NCBI GenBank assembly: GCA_913774715.1
Contig: CAJYHS010000149.1
Span: 124,001-188,000 of the forward strand
Direction: 5' to 3'
DNA length: 64,000 nucleotides
From: an uncultured Siphonobacter sp.
Lineage (GTDB): Bacteria; Bacteroidota; Bacteroidia; Cytophagales; Spirosomataceae
The translations under genes were made by a program, and so were the position numbers. Positions 17,323 to 24,517 of the stretch are shown one piece after another; the stretch's first letter is position 1, and every line of letters begins with the position of its first letter. The notes beneath the pieces are model-generated. The model saw only the letters and a program-made list of their open reading frames with translations. It made no database searches and had not been told where the DNA came from.

Positions 17323-20300
17323 CTAGAAAGCAAGATTAACACCGAGTGTGATCGTACGTCCGTTTCCTAAAGAGTTGTATTCAATACCGGGAGAAACGTT
17401 CGTGTTACCATTCACCGAAGATTCGGGTTCAACCCCTGAGTATTTAGTCAGCAGGAATACATTCGAGGCCTGAGCATACACCCGAAGCGAGCTAATGCCA
17501 GACTGACCAAACAGAGCGGAGGGTAGCTTGTAGCCCAGCATCACGTTTTGCAGACGCAGGAAGTCACCCTTCTCTACGTAAGCCGAGATGTTAGGAATGT
17601 TAGCCGCGGCAAAGTTGTCATTGTAGACCAGTCGGGGAACGTCCGTAACCTGACCGGGCGTCGTCCAGCGGTTGAGCACTTTCTTGGAGTTATTAAACAT
17701 CCGCTGATCCAGCCAGGTACCCGTGTTACCATTGAGGATGTAGTTTCCACCCGAATAGGTAAAGTTCAGATTCAGATCAAAGTTTTTGTAACGGAAGGTG
17801 TTATTAAAGCCTCCGTACCATTTAGGAAGAGCATTACCCAGGGGTTTGTAATCAGCGGCGGTAATGGCTGCTGCCCGCGTCCCATCCAGATACGTCCAGC
17901 TACCGGGGGTATCCGGTCCGTAAGCCAGGCTGTATTGTACCCGCTCGCCCGCAGCATTCACGAAAATACGCTGACCGTTTTCAGGGTTAATGCCATCGGT
18001 CACCGCTCCGTAGAGCGTTCCTACCGATGAGCCTACCTGCGTAATGTTGAAAATGTTAGCCGAGGTAGCCGTTGTACTTAAGATGGGGTTACCATCCGTA
18101 GACAGCGAGGTTACCTTATTGCTTAAACGGGAATAATTGAAGCTGATATTCCAGGAGAAGTCCTGCTTGCGGATCACCGTCGAGTTAATGCCGATTTCAA
18201 GACCTTTGTTGGATAACGAACCGACGTTAGACAAGATCGCATTGCCGGGGATACCCTTGGATGGAGCCTGAGGAACGCTGAGAATCAAGCCGTCAACGTT
18301 ATTATTAAAGTAGGTTAACTCCAATTGAAGCTTTCCATTCCAAAAATCCAGATCGGCTCCTACGTTGGTTTGCTGAGAAGTTTCCCAGCCTAAGTTGGCA
18401 TTACCCGCCTGATTGTAAGCCCAGGTAGGCACTGTTCCGTAGAGCGAAGAAGAGTACAGGTTCAGCGAAGCATACGGGCTGTTGAGGTTACCGTTTCCTA
18501 CCCGGCCCCAGCTGGCTCTGATTTTAGCACTCGTCATTACCTTGCTTAGCGAGGAAGCTTTATAGAATTCCTCTTCAGATAAAGACCAGCCGCCGGAGAT
18601 ACCACCAAAGTTACCCCACTTGCGATCCGCCCCTAGGGAAGAGTTACCATCTCTTCTGAAGTTTATCGTAAAGAAGTAACGATCATTGAAATCATAGGTT
18701 ACGCGCGAAAACATCGACAAAAACGAGCGGTTAAAAAGGCTGTTTCCCGAAGGCGTAATGTTACCCCAGGTTCCCTGATAATCATCAAAGTAAGGATCCG
18801 CCGCCTGGGTTACGTTCACGCCCCAGACACTCGTATCAAATACCTGAGCATCATAGCCTAATAGGGCCGTTAAATGACTTTTACCGAAGCGAGTATCGTA
18901 ATTAAGGGTATTGGTAAAGTTCCAGTTATTGCGAAGACCCGTTACGTTAGTGACCGAACCATTGGTTGAAGAGCTACTGCCCGGCGTAGCACTCAAAGAG
19001 TTAATACTTTCCGTTCTTAAGCGATCAATCGAGTAATTTGTCGTCAAGTTCAGCCCCTTTAAAAGGGTAAAGGTCGCTCCAACGTTGGCTAAAATACGGT
19101 CATTTTCAGAGGTGTAACTCGCCAGTTTGAAAAGGGCTACGGGGTTATAATACACACTCGTTACCTGGTTGGCTCCGTTTCCAATCGGACCTCCGGCTAC
19201 GGCCAGGTTCAAATTAGGCGTGCCATCCTCGTTATAGGCCGCTACGTTCGGAGCCAGCGTATAAGCCATCCGGGCCGCCCCCACAATTAACTGGGCATTC
19301 CCTTCCAGCGAACCCGAGTTGGGTGATTTGTTGAAGGAATTAGTGTAGTTAAGACTTCCCCGGAGTTTGAGCCATTTGGTGGCCTGATGATCCACGTTCA
19401 GACGAATCCCTTTGCGTTTGAAATTATTGGTTTGCAGGATCCCGTTCTGATCAGAATAGTTCGTCGAGAAAAAGTAGCTCGTGTTTTTGCTACCCCCACT
19501 TACGTTAACGGCGTGATTGTGCGAAACACCCGTCTGAAAAATATGATCGTACCAGTTGGTATTGACTAAGGAGCCATCCGAGCGGTAAGAAGGGAAAAAA
19601 AAGGCCGAAGCTACGTTGGGATTATTAGCGTTGCCCTCAATAATCTTTTTATTATTAACGGCTTCGTTCTTAATCATCATGTACTCCTCAGCGTTGAGAA
19701 GTTCCGGCAGACGAACCGGGCTAGTAACCCCGACCCAACCGTCGTAGCCGACTTTTACCCGGCCTTCTTTCCCGCGTTTGGTAGTAACCAATAATACCCC
19801 GGCTGCTGCCCGCGAACCATAGATAGCCGTCGAAGCCGCATCTTTGAGTACGTCAATCGATTCAATATCCGAAGGGTTAATATCGCCTAAGGGGTTGTTA
19901 GGAACGTTACCGTTTCCGACACTACCCGTCGTTAAGGGAATACCATCGACTACAATTAACGGATAGGAACTCAGCGAGATGGAGTTGATACCCCGGATAC
20001 GAATGACGGGAGCATTGTTTAAGACTCCATTGGCTACGGCAATATTCACCCCGGCTGCCCGGCCCGCCAGAGCCTGGTCAAAACTTTGCACGGGAATTTC
20101 TTTCAATTTTTCGCTATTGATACTAGCTGCCGAACCCGTAAATTCTTTCTTGGTTTGAGTACCGTACCCAACCACTAATACTTCCGTTAAATCCTTTGAA
20201 TTGGTGGCTAACTCCACGTCAACCGTCGTTTGTGAAGTAATGGGCTGCTCAGTGGAGGTATACCCCACAAATGAAAACACCACTACACTTTGCTGATCAG

Positions 20301-20595
20301 GAACGCTGAGTCGGTATTTCCCCTGCGCATCCGTCGTCGTACCGATGCTGGTTCCTTTAACCTGAACCGATACACCCGGTAACCCCTCTTTGGAATCTTT
20401 GTCGGTTACTTTTCCCGTAATCACGCGATCCACGGGAGCACTCATCATCAGCGTAGTAGGTACGTTTACGCGTTCGGGTAAGGTTGCCCCGGCAACAAGT
20501 GGACTTAAACCTAGGGCCAGTGCGGGAAGAATTAATTTGCTCTTAAATTTCTTTTGCCCGGCCACCCCCAGGAGAGTGTGGTACTTTTTTTTCAT
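17323..20595 (-). CDS. SusC/RagA TonB-linked transporter, second locus, no STN domain
   Basis: A 1090-residue outer membrane transporter. After a signal region (residues 1 to about 40) comes a carboxypeptidase-regulatory-like domain (VITGKVTDKDSKEGLPGVSV, FSFVGYTSTEQPI), the TonB box region LTEVLVVGYGTQTKKEFTGS, a plug (YPLIVVDGIPLTTG, VLKDAASTAIYGSRAAAGVL) and a barrel ending TITLGVNLAF. Unlike the SusC at 7120 it lacks an STN domain, so it is not expected to signal through a FecR protein. It forms an operon with the SusD downstream. The unusually structured leader upstream may be where it is regulated. Confidence 0.95.
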   Translation of the reverse strand: MKKKYHTLLGVAGQKKFKSKLILPALALGLSPLVAGATLPERVNVPTTLMMSAPVDRVITGKVTDKDSKEGLPGVSVQVKGTSIGTTTDAQGKYRLSVPDQQSVVVFSFVGYTSTEQPITSQTTVDVELATNSKDLTEVLVVGYGTQTKKEFTGSAASINSEKLKEIPVQSFDQALAGRAAGVNIAVANGVLNNAPVIRIRGINSISLSSYPLIVVDGIPLTTGSVGNGNVPNNPLGDINPSDIESIDVLKDAASTAIYGSRAAAGVLLVTTKRGKEGRVKVGYDGWVGVTSPVRLPELLNAEEYMMIKNEAVNNKKIIEGNANNPNVASAFFFPSYRSDGSLVNTNWYDHIFQTGVSHNHAVNVSGGSKNTSYFFSTNYSDQNGILQTNNFKRKGIRLNVDHQATKWLKLRGSLNYTNSFNKSPNSGSLEGNAQLIVGAARMAYTLAPNVAAYNEDGTPNLNLAVAGGPIGNGANQVTSVYYNPVALFKLASYTSENDRILANVGATFTLLKGLNLTTNYSIDRLRTESINSLSATPGSSSSTNGSVTNVTGLRNNWNFTNTLNYDTRFGKSHLTALLGYDAQVFDTSVWGVNVTQAADPYFDDYQGTWGNITPSGNSLFNRSFLSMFSRVTYDFNDRYFFTINFRRDGNSSLGADRKWGNFGGISGGWSLSEEEFYKASSLSKVMTSAKIRASWGRVGNGNLNSPYASLNLYSSSLYGTVPTWAYNQAGNANLGWETSQQTNVGADLDFWNGKLQLELTYFNNNVDGLILSVPQAPSKGIPGNAILSNVGSLSNKGLEIGINSTVIRKQDFSWNISFNYSRLSNKVTSLSTDGNPILSTTATSANIFNITQVGSSVGTLYGAVTDGINPENGQRIFVNAAGERVQYSLAYGPDTPGSWTYLDGTRAAAITAADYKPLGNALPKWYGGFNNTFRYKNFDLNLNFTYSGGNYILNGNTGTWLDQRMFNNSKKVLNRWTTPGQVTDVPRLVYNDNFAAANIPNISAYVEKGDFLRLQNVMLGYKLPSALFGQSGISSLRVYAQASNVFLLTKYSGVEPESSVNGNTNVSPGIEYNSLGNGRTITLGVNLAF

Positions 20596-21131
20596 ACTTT
20601 TGATTTGTTTTGGTACATGTAAACAGACACATGGAAATCAAAACCGGAGTTTCGTCGAGTGATTGGCGTTACAGACGAAATTTCCAGCACTTGAAATCGG
20701 TGGCCCTGACCGGCCACCGATTTCTATTATATAAGGGTAATGACTGAATGTATAGCGGGTGGAGAAACAGACTAGCAATGAAAGCGTATTACTTAAATCC
20801 AATTTTAACCAAACATCACTTATTCTATCCAATTGAACCTAAAAATGCCGTTTGCTAAAAATCTGGAATAAAATTAGTTGTTTTCTAACATTCACAATAC
20901 ACTTTTAAACTTTTTTTATAAAAATTAGATCAAAGACAATGCTATTTTAATAAAAACGAAATATTATGTATATTGAAAAATAATCTATTAAACATACAAA
21001 TAATTATATTTATTAGCTCTCTTTCCTTCGATCAGAGGCTCCGTAATTAGTGAATCAATGGAGCTAGAGGGCTAGAAATAAAGTAATTAGTGGCCTTAAG
21101 TTGTTTTAGCAGCGTGCGATGACTCAGGCCC
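20596..21131 (-). promoter_or_regulatory. Long AT-rich leader/promoter region of the second SusC with two stem-loops
   Basis: No gene is supportable in these roughly 540 bases. Closest to the SusC start is an inverted repeat TTTCGTC/GACGAAA (20650-20656 with 20674-20680). Next is a perfect 13-bp hairpin (20693-20705 with 20712-20724) on a 6-base loop, without a T-run in the SusC direction. The rest (20760-21110) is AT-rich with no clear -7 box found by eye. The hairpins may be a leader RNA structure; this is inference. Confidence 0.45.
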
Positions 21132-21173
21132 AAAAAAAAGCGGCTTCTCTTCAAAAGAGAAGCCGCTTTTTTT
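21132..21173 (-). terminator. Intrinsic terminator of the crtI-crtB transcript
   Basis: Near-perfect hairpin: eight A then GCGGCTTCTCTT (21132-21151), a three-base loop, and the complementary arm ending in seven T (21155-21173). It starts 12 bases past the crtB stop on the minus strand. Confidence 0.9.
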
Positions 21174-21184
21174 GGCTTTAACTA

Positions 21185-22027
21185 TTAAATGGTGCGGTAG
21201 GAAACGTAGGTTTTCGCCAGCATCATGAGTTTTTGAAAATCCGGAACCCGAATGCGTTCTTCCTGAATTCGGGCAAAAGGGAGGGCCTTGATCTTGGCAA
21301 ACAACCGCAGGTAATAGCAGTAGGCCAGGTAGACGCCCATCCGGGCTGAAGGCGGCAGGCGGCGAATGCCGGAAAGAGCCGCATCAAAATCTTCCTGGAT
21401 ATCGGCTTCGATAATGAGTTTATCTTTCGCCGAAAAGCTTTTAAAGTCCACTCCGGGAAAATACACCCGGCCCCGATCGTGAAAATCAGATTTGATGTCC
21501 CGTAAAAAGTTTACTTTCTGAAAAGCGGAGCCCAGCCGGCGGGCGGGTTCACTCAACGAATCATATTCCTGGCCATCACCCTCACAAAACACCCGAAGGC
21601 ACATCAGGCCCACTACTTCGGCTGAACCATAAATATAGGTCTCATAGCCATCTTTGGTATAACTGGTTTCCTGAAGATCCATCTCCATGGAGACGAGAAA
21701 AGCCTCGATGAGTTCCTTTTCAATGCCGTATTGATTAACGACTTTCTGAAACGAATGCAGCACCGGATTCAGACTGATGCCTTCGTCAATGGCTTGATAC
21801 GTATCTTTTTTAAACCGCAGGAGTAAGTCTTTCTTATCGAAATCATGGAACGTATCCACAATCTCATCCGCATAGCGAACGAATCCATAGATGGCATAAA
21901 TGGCCCAGTGGAACTTGCGGTCCAGTGTCTTAATGCCTAAAGTAAACGATGTACTGTAGCGTTGGGTAATTAAACGGCTGCATTCCAAAGTCGTTTGTTC
22001 GTATAATGCCATCATATTTTTCATCAA
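21185..22027 (-). CDS. crtB: Phytoene synthase
   Basis: A 280-residue trans-isoprenyl diphosphate synthase that condenses two geranylgeranyl diphosphates head to head to phytoene, the first carotenoid step. The first Asp-rich motif is DEIVD (about residues 54-58, within GFVRYADEIVDTF) and the second is in LRDIKSDFHDRGRVYFP, both binding Mg-diphosphate. The family signature QKVNFLRDI is present. It lies 37 bases after crtI on the same strand, so the pair is cotranscribed. Several Met codons cluster at the N-terminus (MMKNMMALYE), which leaves the exact start open by up to six residues. Confidence 0.95.
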   Translation of the reverse strand: MMKNMMALYEQTTLECSRLITQRYSTSFTLGIKTLDRKFHWAIYAIYGFVRYADEIVDTFHDFDKKDLLLRFKKDTYQAIDEGISLNPVLHSFQKVVNQYGIEKELIEAFLVSMEMDLQETSYTKDGYETYIYGSAEVVGLMCLRVFCEGDGQEYDSLSEPARRLGSAFQKVNFLRDIKSDFHDRGRVYFPGVDFKSFSAKDKLIIEADIQEDFDAALSGIRRLPPSARMGVYLAYCYYLRLFAKIKALPFARIQEERIRVPDFQKLMMLAKTYVSYRTI

Positions 22028-22064
22028 TTTGCTATAGGTTTAGTAAGGATAACTCCCTAAAAAA

Positions 22065-23549
22065 CTATACTCTACTGCGTTGTTCCCGGTTCAATTCCTG
22101 AGCTACGACTAGGCCCGAAATCAAGGAAGGGGGCACGCCTGGCCCGGGAACCGTTAACTGACCGGTATAATACAAATTTTTTACCTTATAACTTTTGAGA
22201 TTGGGCTTTAAAAAAGCCGTTTGCAGAAGTGTATTGGCTAATCCGTAGGCATTACCCTTAAAAGCGTGATAATCCTGAATAAAATCCGAATGGGCATAAC
22301 TGCGTTTATAGATGACGTGGCTGCGAATGTCATGACCGACGTAACGCTCGAGTCGCTCCATGACCATGTGGTAATAATGCTCACGAATCTCTTCGGTATC
22401 ACCCGCTAAAGCCGGAGCTACGGGAATGAGTACGAACAAGTTCTCGCATCCTTCGGGGGCCACGGCCGGATCCGTTTTGGAGGGAGCCGAAACGTAAAAC
22501 AGGGGTTTACTCGGCCACTGGGGCTGGGTATAAATTTCGTGGGAATGTACCCCAAAATCTTCATCAAAAAACAAATTATGATGATTGAGCTTATCTACCC
22601 GCCGGTTAACGCCCAGATAATACAGAACGCAGGAAGGAGCCAGCGTTCGTTTCTGCCAGTAGTGCTCCGAGTAATTCCGGTACTCGGGCTTGAGCAGCCG
22701 GTCCTCTACGTGATGATAATCGGCTCCGGCGACCACGGCATCGGCATGGTAGGTTCCCGTGGAGGTTACCACCTCCTGCACGCGATCCTGCTTTATGACT
22801 AGTTCCTGTACTTCTTCCTCGTAATTAATCTGCACTCCTTTTTCCTGAGCTAGTTGCACCATAGCCTTGACGATTTCGTGCATGCCTCCCATGGGATACC
22901 AGGTTCCCAGGGCAATTTCTGCGTAGTTCATCAGACTGTACATGGCTGGTGTATTTTCGGGCAATGCTCCTAAAAACAGAATCGGGAATTCCATGAGCTT
23001 GAGAATCCGTTCGTGCTTAAAGTATTTACGAATGTGGGCGTGAAAGGATTGCAGCACATCCAGCCGACTTACATCGAGCAGAAGCTTGAAGCTCAGGAAT
23101 TCGGCAATGCTTCGACTGGGTTTCCAGACGAATGTATTCATGCCGATATCATATTTGTAAGCCGCTTGTTTAAGAAAGGATCGTAATTGCTTGGCCGCTC
23201 CCGTTTCCATCGCTTCAAACAACGATTCTAGTTTAGGTAAACTGGCCGGAAGATCAACGGCATCATTTGAGCCAAAAATGACGGTATACGAAGGGTCGAG
23301 ACGAATCAAATCGTAGTAATCGGAAGGTTTCTTGCCGAATTGGGCAAAATACTTTTCAAAGACATCGGGCATCCAGTACCAGCTAGGGCCCATATCAAAA
23401 ACAAAACCCTGGGTTTCAAATTTGCGGGCTCTGCCTCCAGCCGATTCATTTTTCTCAAGAATGGTAACCGAATACCCCTGATCTGCTAACGCTGTGGCAG
23501 TAGCTAATCCGGAGAAACCGGCCCCAATTACAATAACGCGTTTGCCCAT
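22065..23549 (-). CDS. crtI: Phytoene desaturase
   Basis: A 494-residue FAD-dependent bacterial-type phytoene desaturase that introduces the conjugated double bonds leading to lycopene or related carotenoids. The FAD loop is GAGFSGLATATALA (from about residue 8), followed by LEKNESAGGRARKFETQGF and the substrate-side FDMGPSWYWMPDVFEKYF. The C-terminal signature is LYYTGQLTVPGPGVPPSLIS. With crtB downstream it makes the core carotenoid pathway; no cyclase, hydroxylase or ketolase gene is seen here. The upstream 60 bases hold a repeat-rich palindrome that may be an operator. Confidence 0.96.
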   Translation of the reverse strand: MGKRVIVIGAGFSGLATATALADQGYSVTILEKNESAGGRARKFETQGFVFDMGPSWYWMPDVFEKYFAQFGKKPSDYYDLIRLDPSYTVIFGSNDAVDLPASLPKLESLFEAMETGAAKQLRSFLKQAAYKYDIGMNTFVWKPSRSIAEFLSFKLLLDVSRLDVLQSFHAHIRKYFKHERILKLMEFPILFLGALPENTPAMYSLMNYAEIALGTWYPMGGMHEIVKAMVQLAQEKGVQINYEEEVQELVIKQDRVQEVVTSTGTYHADAVVAGADYHHVEDRLLKPEYRNYSEHYWQKRTLAPSCVLYYLGVNRRVDKLNHHNLFFDEDFGVHSHEIYTQPQWPSKPLFYVSAPSKTDPAVAPEGCENLFVLIPVAPALAGDTEEIREHYYHMVMERLERYVGHDIRSHVIYKRSYAHSDFIQDYHAFKGNAYGLANTLLQTAFLKPNLKSYKVKNLYYTGQLTVPGPGVPPSLISGLVVAQELNREQRSRV

Positions 23550-23565
23550 AGTTGCCTAAAAATAC

Positions 23566-23588
23566 TACCTACCTAACCTAGTGTAGGT
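23566..23588 (-). promoter_or_regulatory. Possible operator upstream of crtI
   Basis: A 13-base palindrome ACCTAGTGTAGGT (23576-23588) adjoins direct repeats of ACCTA (CTACCTACCTAACCTA from 23565). It sits 17 to 39 bases before the crtI ATG, where a repressor or activator of the carotenoid transcript could bind. The binding protein is not identified. Confidence 0.4.
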
Positions 23589-23612
23589 AAAATTGTTTGA
23601 CGGGCCTAAAAT

Positions 23613-23650
23613 AAAAAAAAGCCGGGCAATGTGGAGTGCCGGCTTTTTTT
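23613..23650 (-). terminator. Intrinsic terminator of the ECF sigma gene
   Basis: GCCGG (23621-23625) pairs with CCGGC (23639-23643), flanked by eight A and seven T that extend the stem. It lies between the sigma gene and crtI, so crtI is probably transcribed mainly from its own promoter. Confidence 0.82.
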
Positions 23651-23669
23651 ATTTCAATGCGTAATGGGC

Positions 23670-24182
23670 TTAGTGAGCATATTCGTACATGCTCAATTGG
23701 TCTTTGAGTTCCTTACGAGCCAGGTGAATGCGGTTCTTTACCGTTCCGATTGGAATTTGCAAACGATCTGCAATTTCGTGGTATTTATAGCCTTGAAAAT
23801 ACATCATAAAGGGCGTTTTATGAGAATCGTCCAATACGCGAATCGCAGCGTTAATGTCTTCCAGAGCAAAGGTTGAATAGGCCTGATTATCAGTGGAACT
23901 CTCCAGGGAGTTCAAATAATATAAATCATCTGACGTGTCAATAAACGTGTTCTTACGCACCATCCGCTGATAGTTGGTAATGAACGTGTTTTTCATGATC
24001 GTATAAAGCCAGGCTTTAATATTAGTGCCGTCTGCGTACTTATCGCGATTGGTAAATGCCTTAAGCAAGGTGTCTTGCAACAAATCATTGGCTTCTTCTA
24101 CATCCTTCGTTAACCGTAGTGCAAAAGGGCGCAGTGATTTAGAGACGTGTCCAACGTGATGAGTAAATTCAAGAGCAGTCAT
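23670..24182 (-). CDS. ECF sigma factor upstream of the carotenoid genes
   Basis: A 170-residue sigma-70 family protein. Region 2: PFALRLTKDVEEANDLLQDT with LLKAFTNRDKYADGTNIKAW and the following LYTIMKNTFITNYQR. Region 4: LDDSHKTPFMMYFQGYKYHE and IADRLQIPIGTVKNRIHLAR. No anti-sigma gene is adjacent. It is on the same strand as crtI and crtB but separated from them by a terminator. In Bacteroidota, sigma factors of this type often neighbour crtI-crtB, so a role in carotenoid control is plausible but inferred. Start chosen at the ATG giving the usual family length. Confidence 0.9.
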   Translation of the reverse strand: MTALEFTHHVGHVSKSLRPFALRLTKDVEEANDLLQDTLLKAFTNRDKYADGTNIKAWLYTIMKNTFITNYQRMVRKNTFIDTSDDLYYLNSLESSTDNQAYSTFALEDINAAIRVLDDSHKTPFMMYFQGYKYHEIADRLQIPIGTVKNRIHLARKELKDQLSMYEYAH

Positions 24183-24469
24183 GGGCTGAATAGGGCGACG
24201 TTTGTTTAATGAAATTATTTAATAGGTTCAACAAGTTTATGTCTATTACCTAGTAATGTAAAATCTTACGTGAGTTATTGATCAAACGGTACAAATTTGG
24301 TTTTATCCAGTATATCAGCTGTTTAAGAAAACCATGCCATATGTTGAACAACCTGATAAATACTGTTAAAAAACCGGGCCATCGTAGTTAGAGTAATCAA
24401 AACAAGAGCTGGATTAAACAATGAGTACTGGTTTTGTTAAATCAATTCTCATTCCAAACGCATTTCATT
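24183..24469. other. Intergenic region between divergent sigma and TonB-receptor genes
   Basis: About 290 AT-rich bases with no supportable gene. It must hold the minus-strand promoter of the sigma gene; a GTACCGTTTGATC stretch (minus strand, about 24286-24298) is the closest thing to a -7 box but has one base too many. The plus-strand promoter lies at its right end. Confidence 0.4.
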
Positions 24470-24501
24470 TTTGCAATAACGTTGCATAAAGACTACTTTT
24501 G
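24470..24501 (+). promoter_or_regulatory. Bacteroidota-type promoter of the TonB-dependent receptor
   Basis: -33 TTTG at 24470-24473 and -7 TACTTTTG at 24494-24501, spaced 20 bases, match the TTTG-N19/20-TAnnTTTG consensus. Transcription would start near 24507, only about 10 bases before the ATG at 24518. This decides that start over the ATG at 24434, which lies upstream of the promoter. Confidence 0.75.
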
Positions 24502-24517
24502 TAGCTACGTTAAAGCG

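Noticed and set aside
17548-18030. 160-residue plus-strand frame inside the second SusC gene
   Set aside because: Entirely antisense to a well-supported SusC barrel, with no recognisable domain or promoter.
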